The position numbers and the translations under genes were made by a program. This document shows positions 48,740 to 60,557 of a DNA stretch of 64,000 nt, one piece after another. The stretch lies in NCBI GenBank assembly GCA_000787465.1, contig JSYX01000032.1, positions 1-64,000 of the forward strand, in the 5' to 3' direction. The stretch's first letter is position 1; each line of letters begins with the position of its first letter. Under the pieces are notes generated by a model, which did not search any database, was not told the DNA's origin, and saw nothing but the letters and a program-made list of their open reading frames with translations. Source of the stretch: Thermomucor indicae-seudaticae. Taxonomy: Eukaryota; Mucoromycota; Mucoromycetes; Mucorales; Lichtheimiaceae.

Positions 48740-49020
48740 CTAATGGTGGTCGCCATTGACAACGTGGGTGTCACCTTCACGGTGGGTGCTGGTCAAAAGA
48801 CCATCTTCCAAGAGATCGTTGAGCTAAATGAATGAATAAATAAATGTCGTGTTAATGAGGTCCTTTTCCAATGCATCTCTTGCAAGGTAATACAGAAACG
48901 TACAAGGCCACTGGCATGACCGTCGTTGTTGTTACCGCTCACAGAAATATCGTCCTCGCCGCCAGCGGAGACAACAGCAGCGAAAAGAGCAAAGAGAGCA
49001 ACAATAGCAGAGTACTTCAT
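48740..49020 (-). CDS. Small secreted peptide C
   Basis: Two exons (48904-49020 and 48740-48823), an 80-nt phase-0 intron, 66 residues. Its signal peptide is identical in protein to that of B. The mature chain of about 47 residues is GGEDDISVSGNNNDGHASGL, then LNDLLEDGLLTSTHREGDT after the intron, ending VVNGDHH. It is more acidic than A and B and keeps only two terminal histidines, so a long histidine tail is not needed in all copies. No cysteine. The donor is GTACGT, the weakest of the three but at the same position. Confidence 0.85.
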
Positions 49021-49058
49021 GGTTGATGACTGTAGTGTTGTTGATGTGTATAGAAAAG

Positions 49059-49108
49059 GATGAGTGAATATCGGTCCTTGGCTGGCTCAACATGGCCCAT
49101 ATTTATAT
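49059..49108 (-). promoter_or_regulatory. Conserved promoter module of gene C
   Basis: The TATA box (ATATAAATAT, about 49099-49108) lies about 80 bp before the ATG. GATGAGTGAATATCGG is at 49059-49074. The B and C leaders are nearly identical from the ATG to the TATA box. Confidence 0.72.
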
Positions 49109-49510
49109 CTGCGACGTTTGCTTTACATCGGCTCGATAAGCGGAAGAAGCCGAACCATTCTAAGGATATATTAAATTCAACGAGGGGCAAACGATCTACT
49201 TCAAAATGTGTCTTTCGGCAGAAATGAAGTTCATGGATATGCAGGCTATGTAGGGAGCACACGGGCCATCTTCTAATGTACTTTATTCCCGGGGCACGTA
49301 CAGTCTCCACAAGACTCTCTGACTATATACAGATTCATTCATTGTCTTATGCCACCTTGCTCGCTTTAAGCAATGTCATTGAAGAAAACGGTTGATCTTA
49401 GTACTACCGTCTTTCTTGTAGTGTATACAGGTTAAACAAAGAGTGAATCCCAATAATTGCGATACTTTGGCCCCCCTGACCGTTGTTATTGAACTTTAAG
49501 ATTAGTTCTG

Positions 49511-50028
49511 CAGTCTCTATATGGACCAGCTTCACGGATAATACAGCGGTCCAAAATTCTATTACTCCTTGAGAGTTCTTCTCCATTAATCGCTTCAATT
49601 GTTATATCTCAAAACAGTCCAGTCGCGTAAGACTCCACAGCCGGAAAGGGAAGTTGAGGAGGTGTGGTTCAAGATACAACGACTAAGTTGTGCAGTTGGG
49701 TATTACCAAAAGCTCGGGTACAATACATGCGTCGAGGAGTGTTATTCATCATTTCCTTAAAGAATTGACGCTTACTATATGCTGACGACAGCAAAAGTAC
49801 GGGACAATAATTTGACACTTCATTTTTCCCTGAATTGTCACCTGCTACGCGCACAAAGGCATGGGCGTATCCTGCAGATCGATACTCAAAGTGACGCTCC
49901 TGCACCATCAGTTCGGGCTGTCATCGCCCCTCAAACGGGAAACACACTGGATGCGTTATCGCGCCAAATGATTGAAAGGACTTTATACATGCTCTTGTTG
50001 CTGATAGGAAAGAGGAATGATCATGCTG
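49511..50028. other. Intergenic region between the array and TUL1
   Basis: No supported gene. The plus-strand ORF at 49779-50321 runs antisense into the last TUL1 exon and is treated as a shadow. Confidence 0.4.
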
Positions 50029-52756
50029 TTAACATGCTGGAAGGTAAGACCTACACACCGGACACTCCAGTTTTATCCGCATCCACTATTATAAAAACAG
50101 AACGAACAGGATTAGACAGTTTTGCCATGTTCAGTTTCAAACTTGGAGACTTTACCCTCTCCAGACATTCAGTGTGGAATAAGTGCTGGCAAGGCGTCAA
50201 CATATACTGCGCTCTGCCCAATACATTCAGACCAGCAGGACCGGCAGGAGTTGTGTCCACGGGAAGCATACATATAGCACAGTCTCGCGGATGTAACCTT
50301 AAAGGCCCATTATCGCTCTGACCATGTCCGGTTTCTTCGTCGTCAGCTGGGAGGATTGGATGGTAGTTATATGTCTGCGGAAGGTACTATACGAAGATAT
50401 CGTAAGCAAAATATCTTGAAAACAATAGTACTTGGTAATCACCTTTTCAGGAACGAAAAACCTTGGACCCAGAGCGTCCTGCAGGAAAAGTATAATGACT
50501 TGGAGTGCAACATATGCAACCAAGAGCCAAACCCATGGTGATGGCTCTCGACCGATCACATTGTACGGACATGCGTAGAAGTCTGACAGAAAGCACATAG
50601 TCAACTTATGGTCTATTGCGACGGTGGTACAAACTTACATAGCGGTATTGCAAGCCTTGTTATACTCATTCCAAGCACATACCGGCGGCTTAATGGGCGT
50701 CGACAGCCTCGCAAAACGTTTCTCATAATTTGTGGTATCCAAAATGAATGGAAGCCAAGTCCAAGCACGAAGGTAATGAGGTTTTGCACGAACGCAGAGC
50801 GGATCTCTGTCTGGTAGAACAGGAAAAGCCCGAATAGCAGAAGAGCATCTTCATATTGAGACGTGAAAGGTTATACTTCATCCTCAATAAAAGATATATC
50901 AGACACTTACAAAGTCGATAGTATATGGAGCTGATGTCCCGTCGCGGATCAGGGGCAGTTGGCGAAGGTCTGGCTGGCTGTTGACTATTAGCGAGAGGCA
51001 GAATAGGCTCTTGCTGGCTCCGCGTCTCGTTGTTATTCTCCTCTGACGAAGACCGCAAGCTTTCTGGGCGTTGAATCCTCCAAATGACCAAAAGATACCG
51101 CATACCGAATACTGCAACGAGAAGAAAGTTGAAGAATGCAGCAGCAGCAAATGGCAAGAAAACAGTTTCAATAACCACGCCCGTCGTCAAATGCAACAAA
51201 CAAAGGTAGCTGTCCATCATTGCTTGCATGGCGATGGTCCAGTAGGATACATTGGAAACGCTCTGGTTGGAGTTACCAGTTACCTTGAATGTAATAATAA
51301 CAAAGTGTACTTTTTAAGGACTTACCGAGGGTGTGGGCGTAAATTCCATTTGATGAATGAGCACTGATATCTGTATCAAAGCCAACACAATTGCCATGGC
51401 GGCATATGATATTGCTTTACTGTAGTATTTCTCGATTTTTGTTCCTTCGCCGTCTTTGACAGCAAGGGACAAACCGCAATTATGCGAGTACATCATCATA
51501 GAGATCTCGGGCGACGGCGGACTGATAGTACTCACACCTTGCGGGTTCTCCAACTCTGTGAGTACAAATGGCCGTATTAGAATAAGAATTGATGGTGTTA
51601 TTCACTCAGGCACCCAACCTTTTTCATATTCTAATAGCTGCCAAAGTTTGATATCGCTCGGTAGTGGATGTAGTTGTCCGAATATTTGAAACACACAATC
51701 GAAAGCTACCGACATTGGTCGATCTGCGTAACAATAACCGACTCTATCAGCACATTCTCTGAAAAAGTCTGTTTGATAGGAATACCATGGTCATCAACGG
51801 TTTGGCTTCCCCATGCTGCCATTTCGTCCAATTCATCAATGCGTTGCTCTATTTGTTCAAACAGCACCGATCTCGCTTGAATCATAGACTCGTTACTGGG
51901 CAGCATGTGCAACAAGTCTATAGAGCGGAAGGCCGTGCTACGGGAATGGCATTTAGCATTTCTCTCAATGAATAGGTTTGCAATGGATTGCTTACCCATC
52001 TGGAACGCCCATCACATATATCGTACCGTTACTCAGGAAATGGACGCCTTCCGCCAGCAGTAAGGCGCCATAACCACCCTTCGCATCATCTTTTAGTCTT
52101 AAATAGCCCTACAGACAGAGACGTCAGTGCCACGAAACGCCTCATACAGCAAAGCCAGACTGACAAAGCGAATATTACCTCGATGTAATTTACGGCGTCA
52201 TCCTTCGTCTTTGTCGATTTAACATTAAATGTAAACGAGCCCTCCCCTGTGGATTCGAAAAAGCTACCGCGAGCTTCTTGCTGCGCAGTGATGTTACTAG
52301 CCTTATCGTCGTGTGGCACGGTGACATTATGGTTGGTAAAGTGACCTGTCACGGCAATAGAGAGCGTTTAGAACAAAGAGAGACAAAGACCCATACAGAC
52401 TCTTCTAACGCAATACCTCGGAAGACTCCGGTGATGTTGTGGTAAAAGCGGGAATTCGGTCCTTGAGTGGCAATCGCTCCAAGTTCGCTCAGTTGCGACT
52501 CTAAACTTGTTGGTAAAGGCTAGGTACACAACCGATAAGCTGAATGTATACCAAATGCTCCAAGAGGTAAGAACCTTCTTACGTGAGTGACATTAACACC
52601 AAAGGTGACATTTCCAAGCGCTTCTTTCTCATGACGAAGGCTGTCAAGTACATCTTCAATCGTTGGTCTTCCTTGCCGAGCTGCCTCGTCCTCAGAAAAG
52701 TTTATGAACAATAAAGAAAGGACAAAAAGTAGCAAGTAGAACGTGGACCGATTCAT
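50029..52756 (-). CDS. TUL1: TUL1/Dsc1-type transmembrane RING E3 ubiquitin ligase
   Basis: Many exons from ATG 52756 to the stop at 50029. The first exon encodes a signal peptide (MNRSTFYLLLFVLSLLFINF); an in-frame ATG at 52798 would put 14 polar residues before it. The lumenal part contains GNVTFGVNVTH, FTNHNVTVPHDD and SNGTIYVMGVPD-like beta-rich sequence. Hydrophobic multi-span segments lie at about 50500-51450. The C-terminal RING-H2 is complete: DCAICMLPVD, then MLTPCQHLFHTECLER, an intron, and WMRIKLECPVCRSYLPAC at the very end. Tul1 acts in the Golgi or endosome Dsc complex, which ubiquitinates misfolded membrane proteins and, in fission yeast, activates SREBP. The RING and the domain order support the call; central exons were not fully resolved. 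Confidence 0.88.
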
Positions 52757-53186
52757 AGCCTGTCTCTGAACAATGCGCACATTTTCCGGCGAGTCCATAA
52801 AGAAGACCTGACAAGGAAAAGGTGTCGACGCATTGAATTGCAGTTCCGATATCCAAGCGCTGTCGAGCGATGCTAAACTGATGCTGTGCGAGGACTATAT
52901 GATATTACTCATCATCGTCGTTCATCCGCTGAACGTTTTTATCATAGAGTGGTTCAATATCAAGCGGTTAGACAGTTTCATTCTTAAAGCCGATCTTCAC
53001 TTATGGCATCAAATAAACCCATAACACTAAAGAAATCACTTCAGAATACTAAGTGATACTGTAGACATATGGCTTGTTAACAAAACGTACAATAGGTACA
53101 GATGGAATTGTGTGTTTATACAAAAATCTATAAGTGGAAGCGATATATTAATACAATGCCATTTGCAAACTTGTTTCTCTGTCCAT
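52757..53186. other. TUL1 upstream region and MIP 3' flank
   Basis: No coding frame is supported. It should contain the TUL1 promoter and the 3' untranslated region of the next minus-strand gene. Confidence 0.4.
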
Positions 53187-55662
53187 TTACACGTCGATGC
53201 CCCAGTCGCCAACAGTCCTCATAGCATTTTCATCACCGTCAGCTATCCGCTCGCCATCCTCGCCTCCTAACACGTCGGCGACACACTTCCAAGGGTCACG
53301 GGCACCACCCCATTTGAGAAGATTATCACGGAACGCAAGCCCTTGCTCGCGATCAAGCGGATTCTTTTCAAAGCATTTTTCCCAAATCCGTCGTGCCAGC
53401 GTCCGGTCAAAGAGGTAGGAATAGTAACCTGCACCGTACCCAAATAAATGACCAAACTGGACCGGCCACATCGTGCCGGGAACACTAGGGAACAAGCCAA
53501 CTTCGTCTTGAAGGGAATGCCATACGTCAACGCTTGAAAAATGTGGATCCAAGACTGCTTCAGAGTGGTACTGTTGGTCAAGTAAAGCCATCAAGATTTG
53601 ACTGTTCACTTCAATGCCGTTAAATCGACGTCGTTGTTCGAGATAGACGTCTATTTCTTTCGGCGATAAGGCATCGTCTTTTGCAAATAGCGGCAGCACT
53701 TTCGGATGCCAAACAAAATGTTCCATCAAAATGGATGGAAGTTCCACAAAGTCAGTTGCACATCGTGTACCCGCCACGTTGTGATAATCGGTTCGTCCAA
53801 GCATTGAATGCATAGCATGGCCCATTTCGTGGAATAGAGTCTCTACTTCAAACATCGACAGCAGAACAGAATTGCCGAAACCGCGAGAATCGGAAAAATC
53901 GCAAGTAAGTGCAATTACAGGTAGCTGATATCGTCCTTTTCGGTGACGGATTTCCTCTGATGGCTGAAAAGTTGGCGGGAAGAATCTATCGGCAGGTATC
54001 GATTGATTGGGAAACGCGTAGTAGATATCGTGTTCAGCATCGTCGTCGTCAACCCTTCGTGATGTTCTTACAGTATAATGCGCTGCATTGGTCGTTTTAC
54101 CAGGACGTGCAAATAAATCACAATAGATGGTTCCGATTTTCCCTTCCCTTTCGCACACCACGTCGAGTTTTCTGACATCGTCATGCCAGGACTCTCCAGG
54201 CTGCAATACCGCGGGTTCAAATTGAACGCCATAAAGATGTTTGAACAGACGCGATAAACCCTGAATGACGGATCCTACGGAAAAGTAAGGGACGAAAGGA
54301 GCAGCACCCTTGGAAGCTCTCTCGGTCGTGCTATACAGATGCATATAGAAATCACGATCCCACGCATTTATGGTGGGTTTTTCCTTTAATCCGAGAGCCT
54401 TTTGCTTCATTTGCTGTAGTAGCATCATGTCACGCGAAAACGCTGGCGCTTGATGCTGCAGCAATGTGCGTAAAAACGCGTTCACATTCTCTAGCCCGTG
54501 CGAGTTAATTATCAGTCTGTCACCGGGGCAGACGGTCTCACATACCAGGATCCTTGGCCATTTTATCTTGCAGATGCAGGTGTCCAAAGGATTTTTTCCC
54601 TACTAAAAGGGCGAGTTCTGCGCGCGTCTTCATTAACAGTTCTAAAACCTGGATACTCTCCGGACTGGCAGAATTCATAGCTTCATATAACTGTCTTCGA
54701 AGGTTTTCGTCGTTTGCATATTTCAGTATGATTTGACATTCCTGGGCATCCGTCGGTATATAGGCGAATCCATCGTCGCGCTTGTAAGGCTGAGTGATCG
54801 ATCGACCGAAGCCACGAAGCGAATTCGGGTTAATCTTTACATGACTGATAGCACGCGGGTTCCTCTGAATGAACTCTCGTCCAAAATAGATGATTCTATC
54901 GGAAAGTTCCACAAACTGAGAGCGCTGGCTGCTTGACAGGTGAATGCCCGATTTTTCGAAATCACGCAGAAACACTACAGCTGCTGCATGTTCGTCAGGA
55001 GTAAATTGGCTAACAATCGACTTATCATCTAGGACCTGCGCCAAAACCTGTGCATGACATCAGTAACACCTCTGCCAAAATCTTGGCAAGTACGGTGAAC
55101 ATACTTTATGCATTCTGGTGTCCGTGTTAAGCGTGTTCATATAATAACATAATTCTGCATAGGCTTTGTTTGCGGCTTCCATGATTTTTTCGTCCGGATG
55201 TGCGTTACGAATAAATTCGGCCATATCAATCACACTGCAAAGCGTATCTGAGAGGCGATCCAGATTTTTTACTACTCGCCGCATTTCCTCAGGGCCATTT
55301 TCGGGCGCCTTCCAGATTCGTTCAACAATGATCTGCGCTCTTTCGATAGCTTGTTTAGCTGCATATTCAAATCCTTCGACGCTAACAAAGTTTGGGTTCC
55401 CAAGTAGGCCAACTGATTTCGGCTTATCGACAACAGTACTGTAAGATAGTTTTCGGTGTTGGTCCCAGACATTCTGATCGTCGAACACTAAGCGCAAGTA
55501 TTCGTCAGATTCCGTCGCAGGGCAAATAGCGTCCTCCGCTCTTTGCAAAGTCGATGCACGACGGATCGTAGAATAATGCCAATTCCTCCGAAAAGAGTGG
55601 CCATGCAATACCCATCCGCAGCGCACTGGCTTAAAGAGATTCCGCAAAACCGAAATAGTCAT
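53187..55662 (-). CDS. OCT1: Mitochondrial intermediate peptidase (Oct1/MIP, M3 metallopeptidase)
   Basis: About three exons from ATG 55662 to the stop at 53187, roughly 780 residues. MIP removes an octapeptide from matrix proteins after MPP cleavage. The basic N-terminus MTISVLRNLFKPVRCGWV followed by FRRNWHYS is a mitochondrial presequence. The zinc site FHEMGHAMHSMLGRTDYHNVAG (HExxH) is followed by the third ligand region in DFVELPSILMEHF. Other M3 marks are YYCDLFARPGK-like IYCDLFARPGKTTNAAHYTV, QLPVIALTCDF and FGYGAGYYSYLFDR. The codon at 55740, at the head of the open frame, is TTG, so I start at 55662. The gene is divergent from the Pan1-like gene with 148 bp between start codons. Confidence 0.95.
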
Positions 55663-55810
55663 TTCAATAAGTTTTGCAAAACTTGGACCTTGCCAGCGGA
55701 ACGTGGTTCCGGGCTGACAGTCATTGTAGCGTCCAATCAATTTTGCTCTTCATCTTACGCTTTAAGTAACCAACTTGCTCTTCGACTTTTATCGACCCAG
55801 GCGCGAGGAA
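55663..55810. promoter_or_regulatory. Short bidirectional promoter (MIP / Pan1-like)
   Basis: Only 148 bp separate the divergent start codons, so both promoters and leaders must share it or overlap the genes. ATTGTAGCGTCCAATCAA (inverted ATTGG) occurs near 55733. No TATA box is clear. Confidence 0.55.
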
Positions 55811-58345
55811 ATGGCAGGACCAGCAGCTGGTATGTCTTTCTGTGATGATGGAATACTCAGTGAAGCTTGCATGCTGCGTAGCACACTGGGAATGCTCGTT
55901 TGTTATAACCGAGTGCAGACTTGCAGTAAACTCATTTCTCGAATCATCCGGCAGGCGTGCGATTAAGTTTTCTTGCTCAGGTGGATCAAGCCAAATATGA
56001 ATCCCTTTTTACCCAGGCATCGCAAGACAACAAGTACATGTCAGGTAGCATAGTCGAGAAACCTAAGTTCTGAAGCCTCATTTTGTACTCAGTATTTGGC
56101 TCGCATAAAATCCCACAGCGGCTTCAGCCAAGGATGTACTGTCACGATCCGGTCTTGATAGCGAAACTCTAGCGAGAATATGGTAAACCCGGTTTTCGAA
56201 AAATACAAATCATGACGTCTTCGGCCTCTAACATGTCAATTCGCTTTATGAAAGGGATCTTTCCAACGTAACCCAGGAGGCCCGACTTACGTTTCCTGAA
56301 TTTGCACTCGCCATGTACCTGACCTCCATGCGGATGGCCGGTCGTGATATACCGACAGCACTACCGGATTCTATTAGACAAGAGATTCAGTCAGCTGTCC
56401 GATCAATTCATGCAACCGATACCGCAAGAGCCGTGGCAATGCAACCAACAGGAGCGACCGCAATACCTAACATACAGCTGCCCACAATGACAGGTTTCTC
56501 AGGTTCCGCGCCTCAACGCTCCTTATCTACGTCTATGGTAAATTCAATGCCAACGGGCCAGACAGTTCAGCCACAACCGACTGGCTACCCGGCGCTGCAG
56601 CCGATGATGACAGGGTTACAGGCACCGTCGTCGAGCAGCTTGCAAGTACCGATGATCACGGGCGTCACACCCATGATGGGGAACAATATTCAAGTTTCGA
56701 TGCCGACAGGAATGAATAGCAACAATATGGCCTTCATGAACAGGATGATGCCTGGCGCTGTTTTAGGAGACGCAAATGGTCAGCAGCAAAAGTTTGAGGC
56801 GGTTTCTAGTAACGTGAAGATACCGTGGGCAGTGACGGTTGAGGAGAGGCAGCGTTATTCAAAGATCTTTAAGGCTTGGGATACCGAGAACAAGGGCTAC
56901 CTAACCGGGCAGAAAGCGAAAGAGATCTTTATGCAATCCGGATTACCACAGAACGTGCTTATGCAGATATGGTATTGCTCAAACACAGTGATCATCTTTT
57001 ATGTGTCTATTAATAATGCTCAATTGCTACAAACAGGAACTTGGCTGACCCAAACGATCATGGAAAGCTAAATGTCGATGAGTTCGCCGTCGCCATGCAC
57101 CTTATTTACCGCAAATTGAATGGCTATGACGTACCTACCTCATTACCTGCCGAGCTTATTCCACCATCGACACGTCAACTTAATGAAACTGTTACAGAAA
57201 TCAAAAACTCAATCCTGCAAGATGTGGCTAGAAAGAGAGGCCTGAACAACTTTAGCTCGTCGCCAACATTGACACCGCCGAGTCATGGGGCAGCTGGAAG
57301 AACACGATCTGTCAGCCCTGCCCGTAAGAGCACAAAGGAGAAATATGTGGATGACAGCAATGACGATGTAGGATATGTCTCGAGTGCGCGGCGAATGGGA
57401 CCAGATAGGAGCCGGTGGGTTCAGACAAAAGAGGGCGAGTCGTCACCAAGTGGATCACGTACAACGACAACTTCAAGTTACGGTTACCGCAGTAAAACAA
57501 CCAGAATCTCGGATTTGCGTAAGCAGATCGCAGAACATAAGGACCGCATAAAGAAGTTAGAGGAGGAAGCCGTGGCAAGGAAAGCCAAACCATACAGTGA
57601 ACTCAGCTATACTGAGCAAAAAGACATTGATGATATTAAAGACAAAATTCGTGAATTGCAAGACGAGATTATCAAATCTGGTGGTGGCGACGATGCTGGA
57701 AAGCTTTGGGATGTTTACAGCGCCAAAACCACGGAACTGGCAGACATTACTGACCAAGAACGATCGCTTGAATCAGAAGTCCGGTATCTCATTGAGAATA
57801 CCTTACGAGGACTCGTTCGACAACTGAAGGAAACGGAAAATGATTTGGCAGAAAAGAAAAAGCAGGTGGCAAAGAACAAGGCAGCCAAGGCTAGCAGTAT
57901 GCCTGCACTTGACATTGTCGGCACCGGACCGAACGGTGAAGTCACAGAAAATGACAGGATACGCGCCAAAGCGAAGGCTATGGTGGCAGCCCGTATGGGA
58001 AAGATAACTGGAAAGAGCGCCAATGTGGATGTAACCGCAGAACTTGAGGCCATTGACCAAGAGAAGGCAGCATTTTTAGAACACGCCGACAGTATATCAG
58101 CGTTTCTTCAGGAGATGGAGAATTCTGTTGAAGCCATCCATATGGAAATCAGTCTTATTGGTTTGGATATCCGAAAACATGAGCAAGACAAAAAGAAGCT
58201 TGAGGAGCGACGTCGTTTCGAGTTGGGAGAGAATGTCGCCGCAGATCTGAAAGCATTTATCCAGCAGCTGTCATTTGAAGCAGCGACAGCCAAAGCACCT
58301 GATGTAGATCCTAGTTTCGAAAGCCGGTTCCCTTCCTTTGAATAG
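55811..58345 (+). CDS. EH-domain endocytic protein, Pan1-like
   Basis: Five exons (55811-55829, 55991-56044, 56119-56182, 56255-56971, 57037-58345) give 720 residues. Two EH domains are seen. The first is at residues 5-100 (AKYESLFTQASQDNKYMSG, SAKDVLSRSGLDSETLARIW, LTFPEFALAMYLTSMRM). The second is at about 260-350 (RYSKIFKAWDTENKGYLTGQ, SGLPQNVLMQIWNLADPNDH, LNVDEFAVAMHLIYRKLNG). EH domains bind NPF motifs in endocytic adaptors. Between them lie repeated PTG/MTG motifs (QPTGYPALQPMMTGL), like those of yeast Pan1. The C-terminal half is coiled-coil. The protein lacks the Pro-rich, actin- and Arp2/3-binding tail of Pan1, being half the length, so it may be a shorter relative such as an Eps15/End3-type scaffold. 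Confidence 0.9.
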
Positions 58346-58670
58346 ATTTTGCCCACTGTATTGTCATCCACCAACACGTCTGCGAACTTCATTCGCGGTT
58401 TTCAGACCTGATTCTTTCCACCCGCCCTGCACTTAGATCGATTCCACTTCTCCTCTACTTCCTCCTTTGTTATACTTAATACAATATTTCAAGTCTGGAT
58501 ATTTCTATAGCTTCGTCGATTTGAGGTGCTCTCTGCATATATAGACTACCTTACTTTTGTATGGTTGGACCTTGTGTTGGCAGCGTGAATGCAATGTCCA
58601 TAAAGTCCGCAAAAAGAAAAAGTTTTGGCGAAACGGCAGCGCTCATTGATAATCTTTCAGGTCTGCTGCC

Positions 58671-60416
58671 ATGAACGAACAAACGAAAACCTGCCAATCG
58701 CCGGATTGTGACAAGCCTGCCAAGCTGCAATGTCCCACATGCTTAAAGCTAAAAATTGAAGGATCCTACTTCTGCTCACAGGAATGCTTCAAGCAGAATT
58801 GGGCAAGTAACGAGAAAGGCACGATGTAATATGTTCTTGTCCTGCCGAGCTGACCGTGCCTTTTTCTGTTTCAGGGCACCCATAAAGCTGTGCACAAAGC
58901 CAAGCGGGAAAGTAGGTATGGAATAGGTTAAACGGCCGTCCATGCTATATCAATATTTTATGGAACAGGCGAACCACACGATCCGTTCCCGAACTATCGG
59001 TATACCGGTCCATTGCGTGCCGTCTATCCGTTATCGCCGAAACGTGAAGTTCCGGACCATATTCAGAAGCGTAAGTAGTCCATTAGGATACCTGCATAAC
59101 ATATCAGCTATTAATACCTGTTACTATAGCCGACTATGCTGTGACTGGTGGGGCAGTGCTCTAGAAGAGGAAAAAGAGATAGATATTAGCATATCTTCTC
59201 ATATCGTATGAAACGTAACAGGTATTCCGGTGTCGGAGCAATCTACGCGTGCTAGTTCAACAATAAAGTGTCTGAATGCCGAGGAAATCGAAGGAATGCG
59301 GAAAGTCTGCAAAGTATGGTTGAGGTTGCACACGGAATACTTGAAGGATATTAAACAAGAGGCTGTATAGATTGCCCGTGAAGTGCTGGATATCGGTGCT
59401 GCTGCTATTCGCCCGGGAATCACGACAGACGAAATTGGTACGATGGTGTTCTCGCCAAGCTTCCGTTGGAGATTTTCTTACCGTATTGCTTGTCAGACCG
59501 TATTGTCCATGAAGCTACCATTGAGCGTGGCGCCTACCCTTCCCCGCTGAATTATTATAACTTCCCAAAATCTGTGTGCACGTAAGAGGGGGGGGACAGA
59601 GTTGTTTTCGGTTATGGTGATGCTAATATGCTGTTCTAGATCTGTAAATGAAGGTAATTGGAGCAAAAAGAAGTACATGGCTTGCCGCATGCGGACTTAT
59701 CACTTTGTTGTGTAAGTCATCTGTCATGGCATTCCAGACAAGCGGCCGCTTCAGGAAGGCGATATCGTGAACCTGGATGTAACCTGCTACTATAACGGAT
59801 TCCACGGAGACTTGAACGAAACTTATCTTGTCGGTAACGTTGACGAAAAGGGTCGGAAACTTGTACAGACTGCCCGAGAGTGCCTTGAAAAGGCAATTGC
59901 GGCAGGTAAGTCATGAGCAGGTCGCGGTAAGGAAAAGGCAGAAGCTCACGTTTGCAATTATTGACTGCAGTGAAACCTGGTACAAAATACCGAGAATTCG
60001 GTAAAATCATCGAAGCTCATGCAACAGCCAATGGATTCTCCGTTGTGCGTACGTTCTGTGGACACGGCATTAACCAGCTATTCCACTGTGCACCAAATGT
60101 CCCTCACTATGCCAGTATGTTTGCTTAAACCGATTCAATTCCTTGTGGTCCTAATCTGGCTGCGTAGACAACAAGGCCATCGGCGTCTGTAAACCAGGCC
60201 ACGTGTTTACCATCGAACCTATGATTTGCGAGGGTACTTGGCGGGACGAACTCTGGTAAGCTAACGAACAAAGAATTGATCAAAAGAGAACTATTTGTCT
60301 TATGGCTAGTGAAAAGGCCGGATAATTGGACAGCTGTCACTGCTGATGGCAAGCGATCAGCTCAGTTTGAACACACGCTTCTTGTTACCGAAGATGGAGT
60401 TGAGATATTGACGTAA
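58671..60416 (+). CDS. MAP1: Methionine aminopeptidase 1
   Basis: About ten exons from ATG 58671 to the stop at 60416, roughly 370 residues. It removes initiator methionine at the ribosome. The N-terminal zinc-finger part has [32 protein letters not shown] and GTHKAVHK. The catalytic pita-bread domain shows [54 protein letters not shown] and [20 protein letters not shown] (metal ligands D and D). [17 protein letters not shown] holds the ligand His, then [12 protein letters not shown] and the final [16 protein letters not shown] carry the ligand glutamates. Introns are dense and short. The many small exons make this gene easy to miss by ORF length alone. Confidence 0.95.
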
Positions 60417-60557
60417 AATGCTCGTACATTCTTGCTTTTTAATTTGCTTTGGTTCATGAGATGATGATGAGGGGTATATAGATACAACAATGTATTATAC
60501 AAATAGAAAAAACGCTTAATGACGGAATGCTTTACAGATAGTGGCGATGGTTTTTGG

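Larger units (their letters stand above)
48556..49510. repeat. Tandem duplication unit 3, truncated (secreted-peptide gene C)
   Basis: Third copy, starting with CCAAAAGAACTC near 48557. Similarity continues through ATGTAGGGAGCACACGGGCCA near 49250 and GATCTTAGTACTACCG near 49396, and fades near 49510 before the TUL1 3' flank. About 1.2 kb of the unit is missing at this end. The start-codon spacing from B to C is 2,168 bp. Confidence 0.7.

Noticed and set aside
49779..50321. 180-codon plus-strand frame
   Set aside because: Overlaps the RING exons of TUL1 in antisense; no coherent domain.
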